From NCBI GenBank assembly GCA_902812415.1, contig CADDZJ010000031.1, positions 1 through 38,543 on the forward strand: a stretch of 38,543 nucleotides of DNA. The letters run 5' to 3'. Source of the stretch: Acidobacteriota bacterium. Its GTDB lineage: Bacteria > Acidobacteriota > Terriglobia > UBA7540. Positions 9,223 through 18,232 of this stretch are shown piece by piece. Position 1 is the first letter of the stretch, and the number at the start of each line of letters is the position of its first letter. The notes beneath the pieces were generated by a model. That model made no database searches. It was not told the origin of the DNA and saw only the letters and a list, made by a program, of their open reading frames with translations. Position numbers and translations under genes: made by a program.

Positions 9223-10764
9223 ATGGAATTCCTAAAAGAAAGCGTCCTGGAGCTGATCATCCAGACTTCGACGAACTTGCCGCCGGACGTGCGCCAGGCG
9301 ATGGCCCGGGCTTTAAGGACGGAAAATTCTGAATCGCAGGCAGGTCAGGCGCTGAGCATCATCGGCGAGAATATCGATCTTGCCTATGAAAACGAAGGGG
9401 CCATTTGCCAGGATACGGGTTTTCCGACCTTTGAGATCAAAACGCCTGTCGGCGTCAATCAAATCGCCATAAAACGGCAGATTCTCGAGGCCATTCGTGA
9501 AGCGACAAGGCGCGGCAAGTTGCGGCCCAACTCGGTGGATTCGCTGACCGGGAAAAATACCGGCGACAATCTCGGTTCGGAAATGCCGGTGATCCACTTC
9601 GAGCAGTGGGAGGAAGAGGATATAGAAGTCCGACTGATCCTGAAGGGCGGCGGGTGTGAGAACAAGAACATTCAATACTCCCTGCCTTGCACGCTCGATC
9701 ATTTGGGCCGGGCCGATCGCGACCTCGAAGGAGTTCGCAAGTGCATTCTGCACGCGGTCTGGCAGGCGCAGGGGCAGGGTTGCGCGCCGGGGGCGATTGG
9801 AGTCTGCATCGGCAGCGACAGGGCCCACGGCTATCATCTGGCCAAGCAGCAGCTTTTCCGCCCGCTCGATGATATGAATCCGAATGCGGAACTCGCAAAG
9901 CTTGAAAAAGAGATCATGGAAGAGGCCAATAAAATCGGTGTGGGCACGATGGGATTTGGCGGAAAGGCATCGCTCATCGGCTGCAAGATCATGGCGGCCA
10001 ACCGGCTGCCGGCAAGTTTCTTTGTTTCTGTGGCCTATGATTGCTGGGCGTTTCGTCGGCTCGGAGTCATCCTGGATGCGCAAAGTGGAGCCGTCAAGAA
10101 GTGGCTCTACCGTGATCCTGATCGGCCGGTCGAACGCTTGATCGCGCAAGGTTCAGGATTCAAACTGACAGGCCGCGAAGTGCGACTTGAACCTCCGCTC
10201 AGTGAAGAAAAGGTGCGGGCCTTGAAAGTTGGAGATGTTGTCCTCATCAACGGACCACTGGTAACCGGCCGGGACGCCTTGCACCACTACTTGCTGCATC
10301 ATGAACCTCCTGCTGACTTGCGCGGCGCCATTCTTTACCATTGCGGGCCGGTGATGCTTAAGGAAGGAACGCCTCCCCACGAGCGCTGGCGCGTGCTCGC
10401 TGCCGGCCCCACCACCAGCATCCGCGAGGAGCCTTACGAGGCGGATGTGATCCGCAAATATGGCTTGCGCGGCGTGATGGGCAAGGGCGGCATGGGCAAG
10501 AAAACCTTGGCGGCACTGAAAGAATTCGGCGCGGTTTATCTCCATGCGATCGGCGGCGCGGCGCAATATTATGCCCGCTGCCTGCCTCGCGTCGCGGGCG
10601 TGGACTTGCTCGATGAATTGGGCATCCCGGAGGCGATGTGGCGCCTGGAAGCGCGCGATTTTCCAGCCATCGTCACGATGGACGCCCACGGAAATTCCCT
10701 CCATGAGAACATTTCTGCTTCGACCGGCCTCGAACTGGAAAAAGTGGGCGCAGGCGGTGGATAG
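9223..10764 (+). CDS. Class I fumarate hydratase (4Fe-4S), alpha and beta domains fused
   Basis: The enzyme interconverts fumarate and L-malate in the TCA cycle using an oxygen-sensitive 4Fe-4S cluster. The chain has 513 residues. The alpha domain (about 1-290) carries AICQDTGFP with Cys62, QGCAPGAIG with Cys187 and AYDCWAFRR with Cys274, the three expected cluster ligands. The beta domain (about 310-510) carries GAILYHCGP and AGPTTSIRE. In many bacteria the two domains are separate genes; here they are fused. The ATG at 9223 has GAAGGAGG 4 nt upstream, which excludes the longer frame beginning at 9094. A TATACT at 9169-9174 is a possible -10. A tartrate dehydratase-like activity is possible but less likely. 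Confidence 0.9.
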   Translation: MEFLKESVLELIIQTSTNLPPDVRQAMARALRTENSESQAGQALSIIGENIDLAYENEGAICQDTGFPTFEIKTPVGVNQIAIKRQILEAIREATRRGKLRPNSVDSLTGKNTGDNLGSEMPVIHFEQWEEEDIEVRLILKGGGCENKNIQYSLPCTLDHLGRADRDLEGVRKCILHAVWQAQGQGCAPGAIGVCIGSDRAHGYHLAKQQLFRPLDDMNPNAELAKLEKEIMEEANKIGVGTMGFGGKASLIGCKIMAANRLPASFFVSVAYDCWAFRRLGVILDAQSGAVKKWLYRDPDRPVERLIAQGSGFKLTGREVRLEPPLSEEKVRALKVGDVVLINGPLVTGRDALHHYLLHHEPPADLRGAILYHCGPVMLKEGTPPHERWRVLAAGPTTSIREEPYEADVIRKYGLRGVMGKGGMGKKTLAALKEFGAVYLHAIGGAAQYYARCLPRVAGVDLLDELGIPEAMWRLEARDFPAIVTMDAHGNSLHENISASTGLELEKVGAGGG

Positions 10765-11066
10765 GCGATAAGCGGCGAAATTGTTGCGTCAACCCGGCAC
10801 GCAGCCTGCGCAGGTGCGCCGGAAAATCGCGTACTATCAACGGCCTTCCCAAAAACGAAAGCAAAGATGATTCGGATATCTTCTGAAAATAAGCTATACT
10901 AATCCCACCTCGTATTTGAGGCATTGAGCCTGTGAAGAACTAAGCAAACACTCTCCTATTCCCGGCATTTCGAATTTAAATCCAAGTCTCAGGCGCTCAG
11001 GAATATCTCTGTGCCTGCGAAATTACCCTCGTCTGTAATTTTTGATTGAAATTTTGGAGACCTTCT
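10765..11066. other. Intergenic region between fumarase and MATE exporter
   Basis: No coding frame of note is seen. TATACT at 10895-10900 is a plausible -10 element for the exporter, without a good -35, and would give a leader of about 160 nt. I do not recognise a riboswitch in this leader. No terminator with a T-run is visible after fumarase. Confidence 0.4.
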
Positions 11067-12488
11067 TTGTCTTCTATGGATGTCGCTTCCACAACCCGAA
11101 AAACAGCGACTTTCTGGGCCTCCGTGCGCGAGGCGATCCATGGCTCGCAGCAGGACTTCACCGCCGGCAGCCTGGAGCGCGCCATCTTCCTGCTGGCCAT
11201 CCCGATGGTGCTTGAGATGTTGCTGGAGTCTCTCTTTGCCGTCGTGGATGTGTTCTGGGTGGCGCGGCTGGGAGCCGATGCGGTGGCTACCATTGGCTTG
11301 TCCGAGTCCCTCATGACCATCATCTACGCCGTCTGCATGGGGCTTGGCATGTCCACAACGGCCATGGTGGCGCGACGCGTGGGAGAAAAGGATTCCGACG
11401 GGGCAGCAATTGCGACCGTTCAAGCCGTTGGATTGGCATTAATTTTGTGTTTGAGTTTTGGCGTGCCGGGCTGGATTTTCGGCCGGTCGCTTCTGCGCCT
11501 GATGGGCGCCTCGCCGGGCGTCCTCGCCGTGGGATCGAGTTATACGAAAATTGTGCTGGGCGCGAGCGGGGTGCCGCTGCTGCTTTTCCTGAACAATGCG
11601 GTCTTTCGAGGCGCGGGCGACGCGGCCATCGCCATGCGCGTTCTCTGGCTTTCAAACTTTATTAACCTGATTCTCGACCCGTGCCTGATCTTCGGCCTTG
11701 GCCCATTTCCTCGCTTGGGTCTCACAGGCGCTGCCCTTGCCACCACAACGGGGCGCTCCATCGGCGTGCTTTACCAATTCGGACTGCTCTGGCGTGGCAC
11801 GGACCGAATCCGGATTCTGCGGAGCCAGATTCGCATCCAGCCACGTGTGATGCTGCGACTGCTTCGTGTCTCGCTCACCGGCATTGGCCAGTTTCTGATC
11901 GCGCAAACAAGCTGGGTTGGGCTGGTGCGAATCATCAGTATTTTCGGGAGCGCTGCCGTCGCCAGCTATACCATCGCCATCCGGATTATCATCTTCGTGA
12001 TCTTGCCCTCTTGGGGGCTGAGCGGAGCTGCCGCCACGCTGGTGGGCCAGAACCTGGGAGCGCGGCAGCCGGAACGCGCCGAGAAATCCGTTTGGAGGAC
12101 AGGGTTTTACAATATGCTTTTTCTCGGCGGCCTCGGCGTCTTCCTGTTGATGTTCGCCGGCCCTGTGGTGCAACTGTTTACGAGCGATCCTGCCGTTGTA
12201 CCGCTTGCCGTCAACTGCCTCCGCATCCTCAGTTGTGGCAACGTCGCCTACGCTTATGGCATGGTGATGGTGCAGGCCTTCAACGGAGCGGGCGATACGG
12301 TAACGCCTACGGTTGTAAACTTCTTGTGCTACTGGCTCTGGGAGATTCCACTGGGCTACTGGCTGGCCATCCGCACAAGCTTGCAGGCGCAGGGAGTGTT
12401 CTTTTCAATTCTGATTGCCGAGACCGCGCTGGCAGCATTGAGCATTCTCCTGTTTCGGCGCGGACGGTGGAAATTGCAGCAGATTTGA
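11067..12488 (+). CDS. MATE-family multidrug/metabolite exporter
   Basis: This is a polytopic inner-membrane protein of about 474 residues with twelve hydrophobic segments in two pseudo-symmetric halves. The first helix region has AIPMVLEMLLESLFAVVDVF and the partner region WVARLGADAVATIGLSES, the usual MATE N-terminal signature. FNGAGDTVTPT in the second half mirrors FRGAGDAAIAM in the first. MATE proteins export cationic compounds in exchange for Na+ or H+; the substrate is unknown. The start is uncertain: TTG at 11067 has GGAGA 6 nt upstream, ATG at 11076 is too far from it, and the frame reaches a TTG at 11046. The gene downstream on the same strand begins about 85 nt later. Confidence 0.88.
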   Translation: MSSMDVASTTRKTATFWASVREAIHGSQQDFTAGSLERAIFLLAIPMVLEMLLESLFAVVDVFWVARLGADAVATIGLSESLMTIIYAVCMGLGMSTTAMVARRVGEKDSDGAAIATVQAVGLALILCLSFGVPGWIFGRSLLRLMGASPGVLAVGSSYTKIVLGASGVPLLLFLNNAVFRGAGDAAIAMRVLWLSNFINLILDPCLIFGLGPFPRLGLTGAALATTTGRSIGVLYQFGLLWRGTDRIRILRSQIRIQPRVMLRLLRVSLTGIGQFLIAQTSWVGLVRIISIFGSAAVASYTIAIRIIIFVILPSWGLSGAAATLVGQNLGARQPERAEKSVWRTGFYNMLFLGGLGVFLLMFAGPVVQLFTSDPAVVPLAVNCLRILSCGNVAYAYGMVMVQAFNGAGDTVTPTVVNFLCYWLWEIPLGYWLAIRTSLQAQGVFFSILIAETALAALSILLFRRGRWKLQQI

Positions 12489-12573
12489 TCTGCCAAACCC
12501 GGCATAGAATGACTCGGTTGAGAAGCCTGTTCCCATAAGTTAAACTTGAGGTGTGGTTTGCTGGGGGGCCTGC

Positions 12574-14034
12574 ATGAGAGCCGGATGCCTGAGGGCCACG
12601 ATCGATCAGAATTTCATGCTGGTCAACTGGCGCTATTCTGCCGTCGTGTGCGCGATTCTGGTCGTTTTCGCAGCCTGGCCGGCTGTTTCCTCCCAACAAC
12701 TTAAGATCCCCCTGACAATTGCCAAGGGCGTTCCACTCCGCGTGATCATTTCAGAACGTGTCCCCATCAAGCGCGCAGGCCAGCCTGTAAAAGGACGCCT
12801 GGCGGCTCCAGTCTATGTCTACAATCGAGAGGTGTTGCCGGCGGGTACGGAAGTGTTAGGCCGCCTCGTTAAAGTGCAGCCGGTTTCACGCTGGCGGCGC
12901 GCGCAGGAGGTCATGAACGGTAATCTGGCTCCGTTGCATACGACTCAGGTGGAATTTGATGCCTTGGTGTTGAAAGATGGCGAGCGAATTCCGATCTCCA
13001 CCCAAGTCTTACCGGATGCAGCCCCGATTATCCACCTTGAAAGCGGCGATCCTGTTAAAGCCAGCAAGGATCCTGTTTCCGGGCTCATGGGCTATGCTAG
13101 ACAACAGATAAAGTCGCATGAGGAAGAGACTCTTTCTTTATTGCGCGGGCCGGATAAAATGCAGCGGATCATGACTGAGGCGAAAGCAGAAGCTCTTAAG
13201 AAGTTGCCGTATCATCGCGAGGCTTTCCAACCCGGAACGGTCTTTACTGCCGAGCTTCAGAAACCGGTGGAATTTGGGATTGAAACCCTTCCCGCGCGGG
13301 ACGTGTCGCTTGTGGGCTCACCGCCGCCTGCTGAATGCGTCATCCACGCCCGTTTGATTACTCCGTTGAACTCGGCTACAGCCCGCCGCGGCGAGCCGGT
13401 GAAAGCGGTGGTGACGCAGCCGCTCTATTCCAAAGACCATCAGTTGATTATTCCTCAAGGCAGTCGCCTGGAAGGGACGGTGGTTGAGGCAAGGTCCGCT
13501 CGAAAGCTTCATCGAAATGGCAAGCTGCGCTTCACTTTTCAGCGCATTGAGCCGCCCGCTTGCCAGCCCCAGGCCATTGAGGCGAGCGTCCAGGCCGTTG
13601 AAGCGCCCCGCGCGGAGCAATTGCAACTGGATGAAGAGGGCGGGGTCAGCCCTAAGGAGTCGAAGCAGAAGTATGTGGCGCCTACGCTCGCAATTCTGGC
13701 CACAATTTGGACGTCCATGCCTGATGAGGATGCCGCCGGTGCGGCTGGCAGAGTCCCGGGGCAGGGCGGCGCTACGGGGCAGGTGGTTGCCGGGGGCTGG
13801 AAACTGGGCGCGGTGGGATCGATTCTGTCTCTGGCATTTCGATCGCGCCCGTTGACGATGGGGCTCGGAGCTTACGGCGCCGCATGGTCCGTTTATGATC
13901 ATCTTGTGGCGCGCGGGCGCGATGTGGTCTTTCCCGCTGACACGCCCATGGAAATACGCCTGGGCAACCATCACCAGCCCAATGCAAAGCTGCCTTTGCC
14001 GTCTTCGCGAAATTCGATTCCGTCCAAGAGTTAA
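12574..14034 (+). CDS. Exported protein with two VirB10/TrbI-like beta repeats, function unknown
   Basis: I do not recognise a named family. A hydrophobic signal segment (about residues 24-40, VVCAILVVFAAWPAVSS) precedes two similar modules. The first (about 45-150) has RVIISERVPIKRAGQPVKG.. then VLPAGTEVLGRLV. The second (about 250-350) has IHARLITPLNSATARRGEPVKA.. then IIPQGSRLEGTVVEAR. The pattern of a ligand loop, PxGtxlxGxV turn and beta strands recalls the C-terminal barrel domain of VirB10/TrbI proteins, but no other type IV secretion gene is nearby. A Gly/Ala-rich stretch (residues about 385-425) near the C-terminus may be membrane-associated. ATG at 12574 follows GGGGGG by 5 nt; ATG at 12616 gives a tidier signal peptide. 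Confidence 0.6.
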   Translation: MRAGCLRATIDQNFMLVNWRYSAVVCAILVVFAAWPAVSSQQLKIPLTIAKGVPLRVIISERVPIKRAGQPVKGRLAAPVYVYNREVLPAGTEVLGRLVKVQPVSRWRRAQEVMNGNLAPLHTTQVEFDALVLKDGERIPISTQVLPDAAPIIHLESGDPVKASKDPVSGLMGYARQQIKSHEEETLSLLRGPDKMQRIMTEAKAEALKKLPYHREAFQPGTVFTAELQKPVEFGIETLPARDVSLVGSPPPAECVIHARLITPLNSATARRGEPVKAVVTQPLYSKDHQLIIPQGSRLEGTVVEARSARKLHRNGKLRFTFQRIEPPACQPQAIEASVQAVEAPRAEQLQLDEEGGVSPKESKQKYVAPTLAILATIWTSMPDEDAAGAAGRVPGQGGATGQVVAGGWKLGAVGSILSLAFRSRPLTMGLGAYGAAWSVYDHLVARGRDVVFPADTPMEIRLGNHHQPNAKLPLPSSRNSIPSKS

Positions 14035-14132
14035 GCTTTAGCAGTGTCGGCCTGTCACTTTTTGATTGTGTCACGACAACCATCGCCACTCGGAATGAAA
14101 GTGTAGAGTTGCGACCTGAACAACGGAGGAAG

Positions 14133-14798
14133 ATGAGTCTCTACAGCAGCCGCCTTGTTATCAATTCTCTTTTTTTAAGTCGTGATTTTCTGCCGGATGG
14201 CGACCTGAAGAAGGCGATTTGGCGCAAAGCTTCATCCGTTCAATTCGATCATGATTGGGCAGGGAAGCGCCACTATCCACGGGCGGAGACGCGCGTGGCA
14301 AGTTGCTGGACGCGCGAGCACGTTTATTTCGCGTTTTCCTGCAAATATTCCTCCTTAAACTTTTTCAAGTCAGGGGATCTCGAGAAGGATAAATGGGGGC
14401 TATGGGAGCGCGATGTGGTAGAGGCCTTTCTGAATCCGGAGCCTCAGCGCGTGAACCACTACTACGAATTTGAGGTGGCTCCAAATAATCTCTGGATCGA
14501 TCTGGAAATCAACCTGGATAAAAAGCCTTTTAATGATGCGTCGTGGAATTCGGGTTTTTTGCACCGAACGCGCATCCGAAAGGACGTTTGGATCTGCGAA
14601 ATGAGAATTCCGGTTGCTTCCCTGGCGGGACCGGGATACGAGCTTCGCCCGCGTGCAATATGGCGCGGTAACTTTTTCAGAGCGGACGGGGCAGGCGACA
14701 ACACCCAGCGACGCCTGCTGGCCTGGAGCCCGACGCTGACTCCAAAGCCTGATTTCCATGTGCCAACGCGCTTCGGAATTATTCGCTTTGTGATGTAG
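14133..14798 (+). CDS. CBM9-like (DOMON-fold) carbohydrate-binding protein
   Basis: The protein has 221 residues and is a single beta-sandwich domain of the carbohydrate-binding module 9-like group often found in Acidobacteriota. Supporting motifs in order are AIWRKAS near the N-terminus, VYFAFSC, WERDVVEAFLNP, YYEFEVAPNNLWID, and a C-terminal AWSPT..DFHVPTRFGIIRF. These proteins bind sugars or act as accessory domains to glycoside hydrolases. No signal peptide is visible, so it may be cytoplasmic, which is odd for a polysaccharide binder. ATG at 14133 sits 3 nt after GGAGG; the longer TTG frame at 14109 has no such site. It ends convergently with the 15051-15752 gene. Confidence 0.75.
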   Translation: MSLYSSRLVINSLFLSRDFLPDGDLKKAIWRKASSVQFDHDWAGKRHYPRAETRVASCWTREHVYFAFSCKYSSLNFFKSGDLEKDKWGLWERDVVEAFLNPEPQRVNHYYEFEVAPNNLWIDLEINLDKKPFNDASWNSGFLHRTRIRKDVWICEMRIPVASLAGPGYELRPRAIWRGNFFRADGAGDNTQRRLLAWSPTLTPKPDFHVPTRFGIIRFVM

Positions 14799-14969
14799 TC
14801 ATTCCTCAAGGCTAAAACGTCTACCCTGTCGTCCCGAAGAGCCGAAGACAGCGAGAAATCTCAATTGAACAATCAGTTGTCAACATCCAGTTTTTCGCCC
14901 CCCGGAGCTTTCCCCTGATGGCTGAGCGCTGTTTGCTGAAAGTCAAAAGAGGCGATATCTCTGAGCATA

Positions 14970-15031
14970 AATACGGGGATTCTTCGCTATCGCTCGGAAT
15001 GACAAGCGAAGGGATCGGAATGACATGGTTT
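14970..15031. repeat. Dispersed intergenic repeat, family A, copy 2
   Basis: GGATTCTTCGCTATCGCTC, GAATGAC, GCGAAGGG and GGAATGACATGG follow in order, matching 236-295 almost throughout and the inverse of 38243-38294. It lies between two converging genes (14798 and 15051). Confidence 0.75.
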
Positions 15032-15050
15032 GCAAGCGCTCTTCGGTAGC

Positions 15051-15752
15051 TTAATGGTTCCTGGCCAGTCGCTGGGCAATGTCCGGCCAGAACTCCTTGA
15101 AAATGTCGCTGGCCCCGTTTCCCAGAAGCGCCCATCCAATATTGCCTACCGTGATGCCCACGCCGCGCGCTCGCGGCGGATAATAGGTGTTTGAAAGAAT
15201 AGTGGAGGAAGCGCTTCCGAGCACTCTGGATGCGTTGAATTGTCTTCTGCCGCCGTCGCTGCGAGTGATGAAAACGCGGGAAAGGGCGTAGGCAAGGCGG
15301 CTCGCGATCGGCCCCTCGCCCTTGCGGAAGTAACGAGGGTCCTGGTGGAGCAGACTCGGGTAAAAGAAAGTTCCAAACATATTCCCCGAAACTTCATCCA
15401 GGTAAGAAGCTCCAAATTGCTTGAGATATCCCACACCGCCATGGCCGATCTTCTTCCGCGGGTTCGTTCCACGATAATATTCCGCCTTGACGGCGGCCTC
15501 AGCAAACTCGAACGGGTTCGCGGAGTCTTGAACGGCCATGCGGAATTTCTCGCCGGGCGTCAAAGGCCGGGCGTGCTTGACATCGATCACATCATAAGTT
15601 GGGACCAGGCCGAGAAGGCCCTTGTGTTTCCTGGAGGTTTTCTGTTCGGTTGGATTTTGATCTGTACCCTGAAGGTTTCTGCCTTGCCCGCAAGCCACTG
15701 AAACGCAGAAAACGAAAATTGCGATTGAAGCAAGAACGTGAGAGATTTTCAT
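15051..15752 (-). CDS. Exported protein of unknown function, acidobacterial family
   Basis: The protein has 233 residues and an N-terminal signal peptide (about 1-22, AIFVFCVSVACGQ). The Cys before GQ could be a weak lipobox, but the residue three before it is Ser, so ordinary cleavage is as likely. The body has the conserved-looking strings LTPGEKFRMAVQDSANPFEF, YLDEVSGNMFGTFFYPSLLH and QDPRYFRKG. I recall this pattern in hypothetical acidobacterial envelope proteins but know no function. The C-terminus ends in an amphipathic Gly-rich helix with NIGWALLGNGASDIFKEFWP. ATG at 15752 is chosen because it begins the signal peptide; the frame extends upstream to 15839 into the waaA leader. No strong ribosome-binding site is visible. 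Confidence 0.65.
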   Translation of the reverse strand: MKISHVLASIAIFVFCVSVACGQGRNLQGTDQNPTEQKTSRKHKGLLGLVPTYDVIDVKHARPLTPGEKFRMAVQDSANPFEFAEAAVKAEYYRGTNPRKKIGHGGVGYLKQFGASYLDEVSGNMFGTFFYPSLLHQDPRYFRKGEGPIASRLAYALSRVFITRSDGGRRQFNASRVLGSASSTILSNTYYPPRARGVGITVGNIGWALLGNGASDIFKEFWPDIAQRLARNH

Positions 15753-15837
15753 ATCATATTTTATGATGAGTGGTGAGGAACTGGCGAGGCTGCGCTTTAA
15801 ATCAGACGAACATGATGGCTCTCCCGGGTTTAGCGCC

Positions 15838-17178
15838 ATGTATTTTGCCTATAACCTGCTTTTCACCCTGGGCGTTCTGCTGATGGCCCCTTACTATGCC
15901 TGGCGGTATCGAAAGACGTCCTTTCTTCGGGAATCCTGGCGGGAGCGATGGGGTCTGCTTCCGGAAAGCTTTCAACAATCGCGGCGGGAAGCCATCTGGG
16001 TTCATGCTGTCTCGGTGGGTGAGACCCTGGCCATCGCAAGTCTCGTTCAGGAGCTTCAGCGGCGGCATCCCGAAGTCAATATTTTCATGAGTCACGTCAC
16101 CCCGGCGGGACGCGAGGCGGGAGAGAAACGGCTGCCGGAACTTCGAGGGCGCTTTTACCTACCGCTCGATTGGCAAGGGCCTGTCTGGCGGGTTCTCAAC
16201 CGCATCCGTCCGGCGCTGCTGATCATTATGGAAACCGAAATCTGGCCCAACCTGCTGCGAGCGGCGCATCAGGCGGGCGCAAAGGTGATTCTGGTGAATG
16301 CTCGCCTTTCGGATCGCTCGCTGCGCGGATACCGACTGTTCCGGTTTTTTATGCGCAAAGTTTTTGAGAACGTCGATGCCGTCTTCGCGCAGACATCGCT
16401 CGATGCCGGGCGCTTCCTTGAAATTGGCGCTCCTCGAGGACGGGTATTTGTGATGGGCAATCTCAAGTTTGATGGGCAACTCCCCCAGCGTTGCGAATTT
16501 GCGTCCTTCCTAAAGCAGGCTGTGGCTGAGACGGAGCATTGGCCAGTCTGGGTGGCGGCCAGTACGATGGCCGGCGAGGAAGAGCAGGTGTTGACCGCCT
16601 GGAGAGAAATTCGCGCGCAACATCCACGGGCGCTTCTGATTCTTGCGCCGCGCCACCCCGCGCGATGTGACGAGGTGGCTCGTTTGGTTCAAGGACAAGG
16701 GTTTGAATTGATACGGCGCTCGGCGCTTGTCCCCGACGCCCAGGATCTTCAGCGCGCTCTTCGTTCGTCTGGCATTCTGTTGCTTGATACTGTCGGGGAA
16801 CTCGCGAGCCTTTTTGAGTTGGCGAATATCGTCTTTGTTGGAGGCAGTCTGGTGCGTACGGGAGGACATAATCTTCTGGAGCCAGCCCGGTGGGGAAAAC
16901 CCGTTCTTTTCGGACCTCATATGGAGAATTTCCGCGATGCGGCTCAAATCTTTCTGCAATCGAAGGCGGCGATTCAGGTGCGGAATGCGCAAGAACTTGC
17001 CCGTGAAATTCTCAGGCTGCTTGAGGATGAAAAACAAAGGCGCGCGTTGGGTGAAGCGGCGCGAGGAGTGGTTGCACGCGAGTCGGGCGCTACAGATCGG
17101 ATTCTGGAACGCATCGCGCAACTGCTGCATGCGGCCCCTTCTGCTTCGAGCCTCGGCTCAGAGAGAGTTAGTGGATGA
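15838..17178 (+). CDS. waaA: 3-deoxy-D-manno-octulosonic acid (Kdo) transferase
   Basis: This GT30 enzyme adds Kdo from CMP-Kdo to lipid IVA on the cytoplasmic face of the inner membrane, the first core step in LPS assembly. The chain has 446 residues. It begins with one membrane helix (about 5-22) and RESWRERWGLLP, then HAVSVGETLA with catalytic Glu62. METEIWPNLL, NARLSDRSLRGYR and MGNLKFDG follow. The C-terminal GT-B domain carries GGHNLLEPA, which binds CMP-Kdo. ATG at 15838 is chosen by family length; the frame opens at 15763, but those residues are not conserved. The stop overlaps the lpxK start by 4 nt, indicating translational coupling. Confidence 0.93.
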   Translation: MYFAYNLLFTLGVLLMAPYYAWRYRKTSFLRESWRERWGLLPESFQQSRREAIWVHAVSVGETLAIASLVQELQRRHPEVNIFMSHVTPAGREAGEKRLPELRGRFYLPLDWQGPVWRVLNRIRPALLIIMETEIWPNLLRAAHQAGAKVILVNARLSDRSLRGYRLFRFFMRKVFENVDAVFAQTSLDAGRFLEIGAPRGRVFVMGNLKFDGQLPQRCEFASFLKQAVAETEHWPVWVAASTMAGEEEQVLTAWREIRAQHPRALLILAPRHPARCDEVARLVQGQGFELIRRSALVPDAQDLQRALRSSGILLLDTVGELASLFELANIVFVGGSLVRTGGHNLLEPARWGKPVLFGPHMENFRDAAQIFLQSKAAIQVRNAQELAREILRLLEDEKQRRALGEAARGVVARESGATDRILERIAQLLHAAPSASSLGSERVSG

Positions 17179-18206
17179 ATCCATTCCTGTCATCTTTGGC
17201 CGCGATTTACGGGTGCGCCTCGGCGGCGCGCGTCGCAGCCTATCGACGCGGCTGGCTGAAGCGCCGGAGCTTGAATCGCCCTGTGATCAGCGTTGGAAAT
17301 CTCACCACGGGCGGCACAGGGAAAACGCCTCTCGTAGCCTTCGTGGCAAGGCTTCTGCTGAAGCGAGGATTGAAGCCATCCATCCTCACTCGCGGTTATC
17401 GGCGTCATCGAGGGTCCTCGCTGATCGCGTTGGAACCCTCATCGGCCCGGTCTCCAGATCCCCGCGAACTGGGAGATGAGCCTGCGCTGCTCGCAGCCGC
17501 TTTGCCCGAAGTTCCGATTGTTGTTTGCGCCGATCGATATCGGGGAGGACGCATTGCCGAAGAACGATTTCAGGTCAACGTTCATTTGCTCGACGATGGT
17601 TTTCAACACTTGCAGCTTGCGCGCGATGTGGATATTGTGGCGCTGGATGTGACTCAGGAACTCTCGGATCGGGCGCTTCTACCTGCTGGCCGCCAGCGCG
17701 AACCTGTGGAAGCATTGAATCGCGCTCACCTGATTGTGCTAACTCGCGTTGATCTTGGCAACGCCGGGCGATTGGAGCAGATCGTCAGAGAGCGGCATCC
17801 CGATGTCCCGATTTTTCGTGGCAGAACAAGGCTGCGGGCTTTGCGGAGTTTTTCGAGCGGGCAGGAACTTTTGCCGGAGAGCCTCGAAGCCCGGCCGGTA
17901 TGCGCCTTTTGCGGCGTCGGCAACCCGCGGGCTTTCTTCCGGAATCTCCGCCAATGGGGTTTTCACATCGTCGGCGAGCACGCTTTCCCCGATCATCATG
18001 TTTACAGCGAACAGGATGTTGCCTCACTGGTGCTCAGCGCCCGTGAAGCGGGCGCTCTCACCCTGGTTACAACTGAAAAGGATTTTGTCAACCTGCCTGC
18101 CGATTGGCGAGCGGACTTGAACGCCTATGCCTGCGTGATTGAAACAGAAGTGGAAGAGCAGGAAGCGTTTGAGCAGGCGCTGTTGGCGCGCCTGGGAAAT
18201 CGATAG
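17175..18206 (+). CDS. lpxK: Tetraacyldisaccharide 4'-kinase
   Basis: The enzyme phosphorylates the 4' position of the lipid A disaccharide with ATP, giving lipid IVA, the substrate of the upstream WaaA. The 343-residue chain begins with a short membrane-binding helix. The P-loop GNLTTGGTGKTP is at 41-52, ILTRGYRR follows near residue 73, and the catalytic DDGFQHLQL lies near residue 137. C-terminal FCGVGNPRAFF and HAFPDHHVYS are typical LpxK landmarks. The ATG overlaps the waaA stop as ATGA. The order waaA-lpxK puts consecutive lipid A/Kdo steps in one operon. It converges on the SDR gene with only 26 nt between, and I see no terminator there. Confidence 0.93.
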   Translation: MNPFLSSLAAIYGCASAARVAAYRRGWLKRRSLNRPVISVGNLTTGGTGKTPLVAFVARLLLKRGLKPSILTRGYRRHRGSSLIALEPSSARSPDPRELGDEPALLAAALPEVPIVVCADRYRGGRIAEERFQVNVHLLDDGFQHLQLARDVDIVALDVTQELSDRALLPAGRQREPVEALNRAHLIVLTRVDLGNAGRLEQIVRERHPDVPIFRGRTRLRALRSFSSGQELLPESLEARPVCAFCGVGNPRAFFRNLRQWGFHIVGEHAFPDHHVYSEQDVASLVLSAREAGALTLVTTEKDFVNLPADWRADLNAYACVIETEVEEQEAFEQALLARLGNR

Positions 18207-18232
18207 CAGCGCCCTCGCCTCCGGGCCCTCTC

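Noticed and set aside
12574-14034. Conjugation/type IV secretion component
   Set aside because: Only a loose VirB10/TrbI-like pattern is present, and no partner genes occur in the window.
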